From Sceloporus undulatus (taxonomy: Eukaryota; Chordata; Lepidosauria; Squamata; Phrynosomatidae): a DNA stretch of 64,000 bases. The stretch is from contig NC_056527.1 of the NCBI RefSeq assembly GCF_019175285.1, positions 111,052,389 through 111,116,388 of the forward strand. Direction: 5' to 3'. The position numbers were made by a program, and so were the translations under genes. Shown here piece by piece: positions 11,960 through 62,819 of the stretch. Positions within the stretch are counted from its first letter, which is position 1. Each line of letters opens with the position of its first letter. The notes below the pieces were generated by a model. That model did not search any database, was not told the origin of the DNA, and saw only the letters and a program-made list of their open reading frames with translations.

Positions 11960-12190
11960 ATGTAGTACAGTATAGTGGTTTGAGCATTGGATACAACTCT
12001 AGAGACCGGGGTTGAAATCCTTGCTCAGCCATGGAAGCCTACTGAATGGATTTGGGCAAATCATGCTCTCTCAGCCTCAGGGGGAGCCAAAGGAAAAACC
12101 CCTTTGAACAAATCTGGCCATGAAACGTGTGACAGGTTCACCTTAGGATTGCCGTAAGCTGGAAATGACTTGAAGACAGACGACAACAAC
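11960..12190 (+). repeat. tRNA-derived CORE-SINE
   Basis: The tRNA-like head is TATAGTGGTTTGAGCATTGG followed by GGGGTTGAAATCC. The core and tail follow (TCTCAGCCTCAGGGGGAGCC, then GGAAATGACTTGAAGACAGA). It faces the copy at 11705-11900 in a head-to-head-like pair. Confidence 0.85.
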
Positions 12191-12289
12191 AGCAACAACA
12201 ACAACTCTAAATCTGGGTCGGGCAACTGTGGATGGCCAGGGGGCTACACTAGTCCCCTAGAAGTCACTTTCACCATGTTTTAGGCCCAG

Positions 12290-12312
12290 GAGAGACATAC
12301 AAATGAAATCAT

Positions 12313-12344
<32 letters not shown>

Positions 12345-12430
12345 TGTTTATTTCTATCCTGCCTTTTTCCCAGTACAGGGACTGAAGGCAGCTTACAAAT
12401 CTAAATAAATAAATAAATGAGACCCTAAAT
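12290..12430 (-). repeat. LINE 3' tail with ATC/AGC and TAAA simple repeats
   Basis: On the minus strand the sequence AGCTGCCTTCAGTCCCTGTA, a GGAAAAAGGCAGGATAGAAA tail and (TGA/TGC)n simple repeats look like the 3' end of a reptile LINE of the CR1/L2 type. Confidence 0.5.
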
Positions 12431-12994
12431 AAATAAATGATGCTGTTTGGCTGCATTTGGCCTTTTTCAGAGCCATTGCCACTGTTCCCACAAGATTCCC
12501 TTCTTCCAATTTGTACCTTCTCTGTGGAAGAGGCATCAAATTGGGGAAACCTGATTTGGCAGCAATATCCACAAGAAGGGGATAAATGTCTTAACTGACA
12601 ATGAAGTGCACGCAAACCGGCAATTTGGTGTGGCAGCTAAGGAAGCGAATGCAGCCATGCACTGCTTTATCAGGAGCACAAGATCGGAGGCATGACAAGC
12701 AATGAGTCCAATTAGGATAAAAACATCCTCCCCCATTGCTCAGTTTGCTATCACATGAGGGGGACAGCAAAGAAAAACCCATTAATCTCATATCCTGAGT
12801 CAAAGGCTTATTATTTTCATTAATTACATTTATCTGCACCCCACCTTCAAAGATTTCAAGGTGGCAGGCATGACTTCTTATCTCCCTGTCCACACACCAA
12901 CATTCTTGTCTCCATCTAAAATCAGCATTATGCAGATCCCCGTCCAACAGTCTAATCCAATTCCTTCAGTCTTAAGGTGGGTTTCAAGCAAATT

Positions 12995-13085
12995 GACCAG
13001 ATGTCCTAACTGCAAAGGAGGCCAGGGCTTCACAAAATGTAGGACATTCAAGAAAAATGTTCTACATAATCGCATTGCTCTTAAG
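12995..13085. mobile_element. hAT-type MITE fragment (GACCAGATGTCC family)
   Basis: TTGACCAGATGTCCTAACTG, then GTAGGACATTCAAGAAAAAT, matches the ends and interior of the better copies at 49621 and 60597. Confidence 0.55.
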
Positions 13086-13407
13086 CTGTGAGCCAGACAC
13101 ACTGAGTCCCAATGCAGGGAGGAAGTGTGATATAAATTAAATAATAATAATATTTATTATGCCCAGATAATATCATTGTTTTCTGCATTGCATTTCACTT
13201 TGATTCCACCCCATCAACCATGTAAACTGTGCATATACGTACTGTACGCCTGAACCATGCATCCGGGAAAGTGGACTGTAATCCATATAAATTCAAGGTG
13301 CCAAGAATAGGGGTCACAAGCCTCTTTTCTTTTACATTGGAATAGATCAACAGGCTACTGTTTCAAAAATCCCCCAAAAGGATTATAAGCAGCTAATCTT
13401 GCCCAGA

Positions 13408-13620
13408 TAGGAACCAGTATGGCACAGTGGTTTGAGTGTTGGACTACAACTATTGGCCAGGGTTTGATTCCCAGCTTGGCCATGAAACCCACTGGCAAGT
13501 CACACTCTCTCAAGGTGAGGCAATGGCGAAACATTTTAGCAAATATTACCATGAAAACCCCATGACAGGTTTGCTTTAGGATCGCCATAAGTCAGCAAAG
13601 ACGTGAAGGCACACAACACA
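13408..13620 (+). repeat. tRNA-derived CORE-SINE
   Basis: CAGTGGTTTGAGTGTTGGAC, then GGGTTTGATTCCCAGCTTGG, the core CATGAAACCCACTGGCAAGT and the tail CCATAAGTCAGCAAAGACGT are in the expected order. Confidence 0.8.
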
Positions 13621-13963
13621 CACACATCCTCCTCCAGATAAACTACTGATACCAATCTTTTCTGTCAAGCAGTGCTCCTATGCTTTTATTACAATGGGTC
13701 AACTGCTGAGACTGGGTGGCAGGCCTTGAACAGATAGCTGGTGGTGATGGGGAGGATCAGCTTCAAGGCTAGGCTGCGGGGGCTGAACCCCTCCTCCAAA
13801 ATCAAGGCCCAAAACTGGACAACCAAGATAACCCTCCACAGGCCTTATCAGTCAGAAATGTACTAAATGATCCAGCACTAAGCAATATTAAGGCAGTGCT
13901 GTTCTGCAGCTTTTCCTGGAAATAATAGACTGCTGACAACCTACCATATATACACTTAGGCTC

Positions 13964-14132
13964 CATCTGCACTGCAGAAATTATCCAGTTTGATAATGCT
14001 ATGGAATTTCATGAGATATTTAGTCTTCTCTGGCGCCACAGCAAACTACAATCCCCATGATTCCACAGAGTAGAGCCATGGCAGTTAAAGTGGTGTCAAA
14101 CTGGATTATTTCTGCAGTGTGGATGCAATCTT
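13964..14132. mobile_element. Palindromic MITE (ACTGCAGAAAT family)
   Basis: The left arm CACTGCAGAAATTATCCAGT pairs with the right arm ACTGGATTATTTCTGCAGTG. The centre holds the paired CTATGGAATTTCATGAG / CATGATTCCACAG. Further copies are listed at 16692, 31798, 33880, 38287, 45176, 48540, 50028 and 61262. Confidence 0.8.
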
Positions 14133-14310
14133 ATTTAGGAATAGGCTACACTGAATACCTGGAAGGTGTTTCTATACACACAGTGTGCTTGAAAAATGCC
14201 TTCATATTTAGGATATCTGAGAAACAATGCATCATTAGTTTTGTGCAAACAGTTTAAAATGCAGACACATTTTCTGAGGGCGGATAAGAAAAGCACTAAC
14301 TTTCCCAATG

Positions 14311-15002
14311 CAATGATGGGCCAAAGCTGCACCTGTTGGATTCCAACCTGCTTCACAGAGGAAGAAGGCAAAGTTATCTGACTGCAGAGGCTTCTCTGCA
14401 AAGATGGAAGACCAAATTGTCCTTTATTTCACGATCTAAACAGTGCAACTGATGATGGGCATAAACTGAACCTGTTGAACTGCAACCTGCTACATAGTAA
14501 GAAGCGAAGCAACCTCACTGCAGATGCTTCTCTGCCAAGATGGAAGACTAGGCACTCCTTTTTTAACCTTCTAAGCAGTGTAACAGATAATGGGCCTAAG
14601 CTGCACCTGCTGTTTTTGACCCACTACATAATGGGAGGGGAAGCAAATGAAAGGGCTTCCCTGCAAGGATGGGAGACCAGGCACTCCTCTGCTTCAAGGT
14701 ACAAACAGTGCAACTGTCAAGCTGCACCTGTTGAATTCCAACCTACTACAAAGGGGGACACGAAGGCATCTCACCGGAGAGGCTTCTCTGCAAAGAGGGG
14801 AGACCAAGGGCTGCTTTTTTCTGGGTCTGAGTAATACAATTAATAATAACAATAGTAGTAATAATGGCTATGATGCACCTGTTGACTTTCAACCTGCTAC
14901 GTAGGGAAAGCAAAGCCAGCCTACTGCAGGTGCTGCTCTGCAAAGACGGGAGACCAAGGGCTGCTTTCTTTCAGGGTCCGACCCATACTACTAATAATAA
15001 CC
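14311..15002. repeat. Five-unit degenerate tandem array, about 135-bp unit, APEX1 intron 1
   Basis: Five imperfect units start near 14311, 14450, 14586, 14717 and 14864. Each carries AGCTGCACCTGTTGAATTCC or a variant, then CAACCTGCTAC, then GGCTTCTCTGCAAAGATGG, then AGACCAAGG or a variant. The last unit stops about 40 bp before the APEX1 exon 1 donor. The open frames across it differ between units and show no coding signature. Confidence 0.8.
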
Positions 15003-15044
15003 ATGTATTCCTTGCCAGTATCTTTCAGGGCAGCCAAGACTTAC

Positions 15045-15110
15045 CGCCTTGGAGACAACGGCGGAGGGTCAGGAAGGATTCTTCCCTTTGAGCCGAACAC
15101 AGAAAAGCGG
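15045..15110 (-). other. APEX1: APEX1 non-coding exon 1 (donor side firm, start approximate)
   Basis: On the minus strand the sequence CCAAGGCG is followed by a consensus GTAAGT donor at 15044-15039. It lies just inside the CpG-rich promoter. The transcription start is not visible and the upper bound is a guess. Confidence 0.55.
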
Positions 15111-15301
15111 AGCACGTGGAGCCCCTTGGCGTCACGTGACAAGGGCTGAGGGGGCGGTCCCTGGTGACGTCAGGAGGCGGGGCTTCCCCTTAAAGCCGGA
15201 AGAGAAAGCGCCTGGCAAGAAGGAAAGGTTGCGGCTCTCAGGTCAGGAAGGGGTTAACTGGGATGAGGAGGGGGCTTCTACCTGTCACGTGGGCAGGGGT
15301 T

Positions 15302-15345
15302 GAGTGGGCGGGGCCCAAGACCCGAAGAGTGGGCGGGGCCCAAGG
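15302..15345. repeat. Direct repeat carrying two GC boxes
   Basis: The block GAGTGGGCGGGGCCCAAG occurs twice about 26 bp apart, giving two Sp1-type GGGCGGGGC sites. Confidence 0.75.
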
Positions 15346-16691
15346 CCTGAGTACTTCCCCTTCGCCACCCCAAAGGGGAGCGGCAGGTTTTGCTGACGCT
15401 GCAACCGCCTCGACACGTCCGGTTCCCAATTGAACGCCGTAAAGGAAAAAAGTGAGCGCAGCAGAAAGAAAAAAGAAAGAGAACAGGAGACGTTTTTTAT
15501 TTTCCTCTATTTTATTTTATGTGTTTTCCTTCCGGTTCATAGAAGGCGGAACACTCCCCTCCAATGCCTGCCCCGCAGAGGTGGCTGGTGTCGAAGGAGC
15601 ACCGGAAGTGAGGGCTGAGGGGCCCATTTCCGCTATGAAGCCTTAAGTCTCCTCACAGCAATGGCGTCCGTAACGTCAATGGCCTCCTCTAGGTGGCGCT
15701 GCCGCTGCTGCTGCTTGGCGTCTCCATCGCTGGCCCTTGCTGCCCAAGGAAGGCAGCTTCCTTGGAGGAGGCAGACTTGGGAGCTTCCTGCCTTGGAAGG
15801 AGCACAGAAGCACCTCCTCAAGGCTCCCTGCGTGGCCTGGAAGGCAGATGGCTGCCATTGGCTGCCTGGTTCTTTCTCCCGCCTTGAGAAGGCCGTAATC
15901 CTTCCACAGCGTCCACCGAAGTGGCCTCAGGGCCCCACGTCATTCAAACCCGTTATTATAACCGTGCTGTTGCCAGCCTCAGCAGGGCCTTCAGGGGCCC
16001 CAGCGAGCGCCGTCTTGCCTCGTCCTTCATGCTCTGGAACCCGGCTGCAAGGCCCCCAAAGCCTTTGCCTAGGCGCCGCCATCTCGCCTTGGAGGGAATG
16101 ATCTCCTCTTCGCTGGTCGCAGAGAGCGCCCCCTTCTGGCCTCAGAAAAAGTGAAGCAGCAGCAGCAGCATCTTCTGTAGGTTTGGAAGCAACGTCCGGA
16201 GCCTTCAGTGGCCTTTGTCCGAGTTCCTCCTCCTCCTCCCTCAGCCCCAGCCGTCAAACAGATCATGTTGACTCTTTCCCCCAACGCTTTGACTCTTTTC
16301 TGGCTCAAGGCTGTGGAATTCTGGGAGTTTGGGCGGGGTTGTTGGGCATTGCAACCCTGTTGGGTCTCGCAAGCAGATTGGACCCTGCATTTTGTAAGCC
16401 TCTTGGGTAATTGCAAACATATTGCTGTTGCATTTTGCAACCATCTTGGTTGCTGCAAACATTGGCTCTTGCTCTTTGCGAGCATGTTGGATCTTGCAAG
16501 GAGGTTGGATCTTGCATTTTGTAAGCTGGGTAACCCAGTGAATGTAGACAGATGAGTTTAGTGTCTTTAGCTTTTATTTGTACTGCAATATATTTTTTAA
16601 ATGCCCAACATTTTATAGTGGCTTGTCCTCCTTTGTGGTTATGACATCTGGTCACCTGCATATTGCAAGCATATTGGGGGGTTGCATTTTG

Positions 16692-16902
16692 CAAGGATTG
16701 GGTGTATCCACACGGAAGAAATAAATCAGCTTGACACCAGTATAACTGCCATGACTCTTTCCTGCAGAATCTTTGGATTTGTAGTTTGGTGAGACACCAG
16801 AGATCTCTTGACAGACCAGGCTGAAAGCCTCACCAAACTACAAATCCCAGGAGTGTTAAAGTGAAGTCAAACTGCTGTATTTCTGCAGTGTGGTTACATC
16901 CC
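16692..16902. mobile_element. Palindromic MITE (ACTGCAGAAAT family)
   Basis: The inverted arms contain AGCTTGACACCAGTATAACT and GTGAAGTCAAACTGCTGTAT. The central pair is 'AATCTTTGGATTTGTAGTTT' and 'CAAACTACAAATCCCAGGAG'. Confidence 0.75.
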
Positions 16903-16904
16903 TT

Positions 16905-17030
16905 GTTGCCCTTGTTGTGAGCCCTGAAGCAGTTTCCAACCTATGGTGACCCAAACTTGTCACAAACCTGTTTTCTGGGGCTGAAAGTGTGTGNNNNNNN
17001 NNNACTCACCCAAAGGCAAGCTTATTGTGA
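16905..17030 (-). repeat. CORE-SINE tail fragment containing an assembly gap
   Basis: TGTTGTGAGCCCTGAAGCAG, then CCAACCTATGGTGACCCAAA, is the reversed SINE tail. The ten N bases at 16994-17003 fall inside it, so its length here is not reliable. Confidence 0.5.
16994..17003. other. Assembly gap of 10 N
   Basis: Ten unknown bases. The true gap size is probably not known. Confidence 0.99.
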
Positions 17031-17226
17031 ACATATTGGATATTGCAGGGATATTGGACCACAGCTCAGGAATATTCCCCCCTCCTTTTTTCCTCACTAT
17101 TCCAAATTGGGTACCCTTCCAGAGATGGCTGGGAAACTGATCTCTTTCTTACTTCAGCACTAACCCATAAGAACTCCACTCCCTTCATATGATGGGAAGC
17201 TAAATACCATCTTCTTCCCTTGAAAG

Positions 17227-17263
17227 AATCAAGCCTGAGACCTCTCTGCCATCCAAGGAGGCG
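17227..17263 (+). other. OSGEP: OSGEP 5' UTR part of the first coding exon
   Basis: A pyrimidine-rich run ending CTTGAAAG at 17226 looks like an acceptor 37 bases before the ATG. This implies at least one non-coding upstream exon, probably in the CpG region. That exon's donor could not be fixed. Confidence 0.5.
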
Positions 17264-27740
<10,477 letters not shown>

Positions 27741-27870
27741 TGGCATGAAGGCCAGCCTGCTTTAAAGTGGTCGGAAGACATAAGCGTGAACAACAGGGAA
27801 TAACGGGACTATTGAAATCTCAGTGGACAGGAAACTAATTCAAACGATTAAAACTTTCTTTTGTAGAATG
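27741..27870 (+). other. OSGEP: OSGEP 3' UTR with ATTAAA signal at 27847-27852
   Basis: An ATTAAA hexamer lies 107 bases after the stop and is followed by a GT-rich stretch (GGTTTTGGTGTCTGTGTCC), the usual downstream element. This gives a short 3' UTR. Confidence 0.65.
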
Positions 27871-28760
27871 GTTTTGGTGTCTGTGTCCTGAGAAGACAAT
27901 GGGATGAGATCCACTTCGCCTGTATTTTGAAAGACCAATGTGTGACTTGCCTATCTGCTTGCCTAAGTGTCACAGAGGGCCCAGAGGGTTAATGAAATGT
28001 AAGTCCATAAGTGAGAGCGAAAACTCTCTGTATTAGCTGTGGGAAATTCAGTGGATCTTGCTTTTCCGTTATCTCAAATAGAGGTACTTACCCTTTACAA
28101 AGGGACTCACTTTACCCTGCCAGAACTTGCTACTTTCCCAGATACAGCGTAGGAAGTGACTCTATGCCAAATTAGACTATTGGCCTATCCAGCTCAAGAT
28201 TTCCAATACTGATTGGCAGTGCCACTCCAGAATCATCTCTGACTCTTCCTAAATGATGTCACAAATTGGACTGGGAACCTCTGAATCTAAATTGTATGGT
28301 ATAGCAGTCTGCCACAAGCCCTAGCTAACCCTCCTTCCCCATTTCCAGCTGTGATCAGATTTTTCAGTGCTGTGGCTGTTTCCACACTACACCTTGCTTT
28401 TATTTTGGGATTCATTCAGCTTTGGCAGAGAGGTTGTGTGGGAAATGAAGCAATCTTGTTTTCTGCTGCTCCAGAGAATGGAATGTGAACCAATGGATTC
28501 AAATGACAAGAAAAGAGGTTCCACCTAAACATTAGGAAAAACTACTTTGTTGTAAGAGCTGTTCAACAGTGGAATAGACTGTCACAGATTAGAGTTTTTC
28601 AAAAAGGCTTTAGTTGTGGCATCGTGCATGGCATGGGGTTGTGGGTGCCTCCCAACTTTTGAGATTCTAAGTAAGGATCAGCCATATTAAGATAGGCTTG
28701 TGGAGCAACAACAAGAGAGAAGACCTGAAGTTTTTAAAGTACGGGTCAGACCACTGTTGT
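27871..28760. other. Convergent intergenic gap between OSGEP and SLC12A10
   Basis: Apart from the CR1 fragment at 28437-28672, no gene or RNA was recognised. The two genes end tail to tail here. Confidence 0.6.
28437..28672 (+). repeat. CR1 LINE 3' fragment
   Basis: TTTCTGCTGCTCCAGAGAAT, then AAAAGAGGTTCCACCTAAAC and GCTGTTCAACAGTGGAATAG, is the CR1 ORF2 end in the sense direction, diverged. Confidence 0.8.
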
Positions 28761-28778
28761 TAAATAACAATATTTAAA

Positions 28779-28784
28779 TTTAAT
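28779..28784 (-). terminator. Candidate SLC12A10 polyadenylation signal ATTAAA
   Basis: The hexamer is on the minus strand 289 bases after the stop codon at 29073. It is a common variant signal, and no AATAAA lies nearer. Confidence 0.45.
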
Positions 28785-29072
28785 ATTTACAGTTAGTCTC
28801 ATCCTTAAACATAGGAGAAATTAGCATTGTATATCTTAGTCTGGGAACAAAGAGGGAGAAATTTAACACTGCTGCAGAATGGCCTGGTAACATGGACCCT
28901 TCTCCTGCATCTTGAAGGTAGTCTGTTGCCTTATTTTGTTCCCATGTAACAGAGACATTATTGCCTGTGGCAAACATCTGGCTAACCCAGGAGCTCACCA
29001 GGCACTGCTGTCATAACTAGTGAGGTTCCACATAGTCTCTTGCGCTGTTTTTCTTGGAGGTAGTGCTACTCT

Positions 29073-59634
<30,562 letters not shown>

Positions 59635-59660
59635 GGTCTAATTGGGATCGTTCTCCTCAC
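59635..59660 (-). other. SLC12A10: SLC12A10 5' UTR part of exon 2
   Basis: An acceptor CTGACAG (minus strand, ending at 59661) precedes 26 bases of leader before the ATG. A non-coding first exon must therefore lie upstream. Confidence 0.6.
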
Positions 59661-59811
59661 CTGTCAGAAGACAGAAAGAGGAGGAATGAGTGGACAGTCC
59701 AAAGTTAAAAGCAGTGCCCAATCTTAGTCATGACGCAACTATTTTTGATTCAAGAAACATATTTTCAGTAAGAGGTCTCAGACCAATAATATTAAATCCA
59801 GAATCAAGTTG

Positions 59812-60058
59812 TAGAATCATAGAACTGGAAGAGATTCCAGAGACCATCAAATCCAACCCTCTGTTCAATGCATGACCTCCAGCTATAGCATCCCTAGCAA
59901 GTAACTCTCCAGGCTCTTTTTAAAGATGTCCAGGGAGAGACCCCATCACAAATACTGTTGGATTTCATTGCTGAACTGCTCTTACCGTCAAGAAGTTGCT
60001 TTTACTATTTAACTGACATCTGCCCTCCTGTATCTTAAAATCATTAGACATAGTCATA
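59812..60058 (-). repeat. CR1 LINE 3' fragment, old
   Basis: GTAGAATCATAGAACTGGAA, then GAGACCATCAAATCCAACCC, marks the reversed CR1 3' end. It lies in the 5' UTR intron of SLC12A10. Confidence 0.8.
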
Positions 60059-60095
60059 CCTTTTGGGCCAGTAAAGAACAAAAAAGCAAGGAATA

Positions 60096-60306
60096 GAGCG
60101 GACTCTTGGTATGCACTGGGGTTTGGTTCCAGGATCCCCCATGGATACCAAAATCCATGGATGTGCAAGTCCCATTATATATATAAATAATTATAAAATA
60201 ACAAAATCAAGGTTTTCTTTTTGGAATTCATATGTTTTTGGAATGTTGTCAAACGGCGGGGGTTGAATCCATGGATAAAGAATTCATGGATATGGAGGAC
60301 TGACTG
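60096..60306 (+). mobile_element. Tigger-like MITE, 'CAGTGGGCCCTTG' family
   Basis: TA lies on both sides. The left end is GAGCGGACTCTTGGTATGCA and the right end is GGAGGACTGACTG. The body has AGGATCCCCCATGGATACCA. Confidence 0.8.
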
Positions 60307-60596
60307 TACTATAGCACTCACCTCCTGAAAACAGCCAAACCAAATGGAGGGGACTAGATCCAAGTAGGTCTAATGGTCACAAAATACTATATGTTTCATC
60401 TTCTTCTGCATTACTTCAGTATGTTATTCATAGTAAATAAACCAAAGTTGGTTTGCATATTGTATACAATAATACAATGTATTATTATTATTATGCTTTA
60501 TTTATATAGTGCTGTAGATCTACACAGCGCTGTACATACAAACAATAAAATAGATAAAAGTAAACCTGCCCGTATGTGGACCTAATCCCACCCACT

Positions 60597-60813
60597 CAGG
60601 GTGACCTTTTTCCAGGACATGTCCTACATTTCAACCATCTGTCCAGGAGGAATTTCAAAATGTCCTCCATTTTGAGCATGACCAAGAAGCATGAATTTAT
60701 ATTTATATTAGTGTTTTTAGATTTTAGTTTGTAATGCCGTACATTTTTCTTGAATGCCCTACATTTTGGGGATGACTTGTCCTCCTTTGTGCTTAGGACA
60801 TCTGGTCACCCTG
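60597..60813 (+). mobile_element. hAT-type MITE (GACCAGATGTCC family)
   Basis: It starts CAGGGTGACC and ends AGGACATCTGGTCACCCTG. The flanks CACCCACT and CCACCACT are a weak 6/8 duplication. Confidence 0.75.
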
Positions 60814-61261
60814 CCACCACTTGGTGCAGCAGAGAACAAGTGTGCATAATATGAACATGAGTCTTTATTAATAACAAAACCACAAATGCAACTATCTTCA
60901 AAAGCTCTTATCCTTGGCAATAAATAGCCATAACCACTCTTCATACATATGGAATTGAAAAAATGGCTTAGAGATGAGGAAAGGTTTTATCAAAAATGTA
61001 GATCTCTCCAGGAAGAAATGGCAGAACATCACACTTATGATGGTGAAAACAAAAGTGAATTCACGGAGGCATTCACGTGTAATTGTGTTCATGCTAGTAT
61101 TAAGCCTGTGTGAAGACCTAGGCATAGCTAAATACAGAGGTGATACATACTTCTGAGCATTAGATGTTGGAGAACTACAGCATCACTACTCACTGTTTGT
61201 GATCCCTTGAGCAATCCAGCTGTCCCCTGCTAGAAAAGGGATGCTCAGGTGGAAATAAATA

Positions 61262-61465
61262 AAATGCAGAAATAATGCAGTTTGACACTGGTTTCAGTGT
61301 CATGGCTCAGTGCTATGGCATTCTGGGATCTGTAGTTTTGTGAGCTATTTAGCATGCTCTCTCAGAGGTGCCACAGCAAACTACAAATCCCAGGATTCCA
61401 CAGGATGGAGCCATGGCAGTTAAAGCAGTGTCAAACTGAACTATTTCTGCAGTGCATATTAGACC
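61262..61465. mobile_element. Palindromic MITE (ACTGCAGAAAT family)
   Basis: ATGCAGAAATAATGCAGTTT at the left pairs with AAACTGAACTATTTCTGCAG at the right. The centre pairs CATTCTGGGATCTGTAGTTT with AAACTACAAATCCCAGGATT. Confidence 0.8.
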
Positions 61466-61784
61466 TGAATCTCATCCAACAAAACAATGCTTACTTTTTA
61501 ATAAGGATAATACCCTGCAAGTTAAAGATTTATCTTCTAGGAAGCCTGGTGGCCAGCACATGTCACCAGTTAATTTTTTTGAGAGAGCTAAATTAAAAAA
61601 AAAAATTCAGTGTAGTAATGAAGGTATTTTTAAAAAGTCAACAACAGCCTCACACAAAATGCCCAGTTTCTCAGGATATGTAACTGGAAGGTTCTACTAG
61701 AACCTCACAACAAACAGAAAAAGTGATTCAATCTGCCTTCTTTCCCAGCAAGAAAGATCTTGTCTGAGCCACCAAATAGTTATT

Positions 61785-62275
61785 GTTGGCAGCAAGTGAC
61801 ATTTCATTGATGGGAAATGATAGAATAAGTCAAATTTGGCATCAGCCAATATGCTGACCAGAGGATAGAGACACCCAAATTAAAGTTGCCAGTAGCTGAT
61901 ATTATACAGACCAGAGAGGAAAAGAGGTTGCGATCCAAATTGTTAAAAGTTGGCAGTGGATGATATGATATTATCCAGGGGGAGATAAAGAGACAGCCTC
62001 TCAAATGGTTAGAGCTAACCACAAGTGATACCATATAGACCAGAAAGGATAAAGAGACAGCCAGCCAAATACCTAAAATTTGCAGTGGGAGATATACAAA
62101 CCAGAGGTGATAAGAAGAGAGCCACTGAAAGGATTAAAGTTGACAGTAGATGGTATTATACTGTCTAGAGGAGACAGAGAGGCTGCCAGACAATTAGAGT
62201 TGACAGCAAACAACCAAAAGGAATAAGGACAGAACCAGCCAAATCTTTAAAACTGGCAGATAACATTTTGCAAAC
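61785..62275. repeat. Degenerate tandem array, about 63-bp unit, 7-8 copies
   Basis: Units carry 'GTTGGCAGTAGATGATATTA', then TACAGACCAGAGG, then GATAAAGAGACAGCCAGCCA or variants, then AAAT..TTAAA. Further pieces lie at 62300-62380 and 62583-62630, on either side of an inserted LINE tail. It lies just inside the first intron of SLC12A10. Confidence 0.75.
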
Positions 62276-62381
62276 ATTTTTAATGTGTCATGGAAGCCGC
62301 CTTAGGTCTCAGCCGGAGAGGAAGGTGTACACCAAAAGTGTAAAGGAGAAAGCCACTGAAATAGTTTAAGTTGGCAGTAGG

Positions 62382-62570
62382 CATTATTTTATTTTATTTT
62401 ATTTATATGCCACCTTTCTCCCAGGCCAGGACCCATGGCTGCTTCCATAACACATTAAAAACATTTGCAAAAATTTTAAGACCAATTTAAAAACATCACG
62501 TTAACACATCATAAAACTGATTAAAAATCGCACAAAAGTTAAAAACAGACAAAACATACATCTTATTTAT
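62382..62570 (-). repeat. LINE 3' tail inserted in the tandem array
   Basis: (ATTTT)n, then TTTATATGCCACCTTTCTCC and an A-rich stretch, is a reversed CR1-type 3' UTR. Array units continue on both sides. Confidence 0.6.
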
Positions 62571-62753
62571 TCTTATTCATTCTGGCCAGAGAATAATGGT
62601 TATACTGACCAGAGGGGAGATAGAGAGATAAGAAATGAGTAATGGAGCAGAGTGAATTGGGAAGATGCAACTATGGGGAGGAGAGAAGGAGAAAGTAGAG
62701 ATGGCACAGAGAAAGAGATTGAGGCACAGGTGGCTGGGTTGCTCTCTTTGTAC

Positions 62754-62795
62754 CTGCTCCTTTGGTGTGTCTCCAGAATCCTTGATCTGTCCCCA
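62754..62795 (-). other. SLC12A10: Candidate SLC12A10 non-coding exon 1
   Basis: On the minus strand a TATA-like box (TATAAA, 62825-62820) is followed about 25-30 bp later by a segment ending CCAAAGGAGCAG at a GTACAAAG donor (62753). Spacing and donor fit a short first exon. No transcript evidence is available. Confidence 0.45.
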
Positions 62796-62819
62796 GGTTC
62801 AACCCCTGTCCCTCCTTGA

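Larger units (their letters stand above)
15040..16130. promoter_or_regulatory. CpG-rich divergent promoter region of APEX1 (-) and OSGEP (+)
   Basis: CpG and GC density rise sharply here compared with the flanks. Visible sites: E-boxes CACGTG at 15113-15118, 15133-15138 (within GTCACGTGAC) and 15285-15290; a palindromic cAMP-response element TGACGTCA at 15165-15172; a duplicated GAGTGGGCGGGGCCCAAG block near 15302-15345 (GC boxes); and a consensus ETS site ACCGGAAGTG at 15601-15610. In mammals APEX1 and OSGEP also share a short divergent promoter with E-box and GC-box control. Which strand each site serves is an inference. Confidence 0.8.
16330..17070. repeat. Degenerate TTGCA-rich short tandem array, interrupted
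   Basis: Units of roughly 25-35 bp built on 'TTGGATCTTGCATTTTGCAA' recur over 16330-16535, 16655-16700 and 17024-17070. They are separated by a MITE-like piece (16565-16655), a palindromic MITE (16692-16902) and a SINE fragment. They lie between the CpG region and the first OSGEP coding exon. Confidence 0.6.

Noticed and set aside
14475-15091. Open frames of 75-119 codons across the APEX1 intron 1 array
   Set aside because: They follow repeat units in shifting frames and show no conserved peptide between units.
15661-16101. 146-codon open frame in the CpG-rich region downstream of the divergent promoter
   Set aside because: GC-rich sequence has few stops by chance. The peptide has no recognisable domain, and overlapping frames on both strands are also open.
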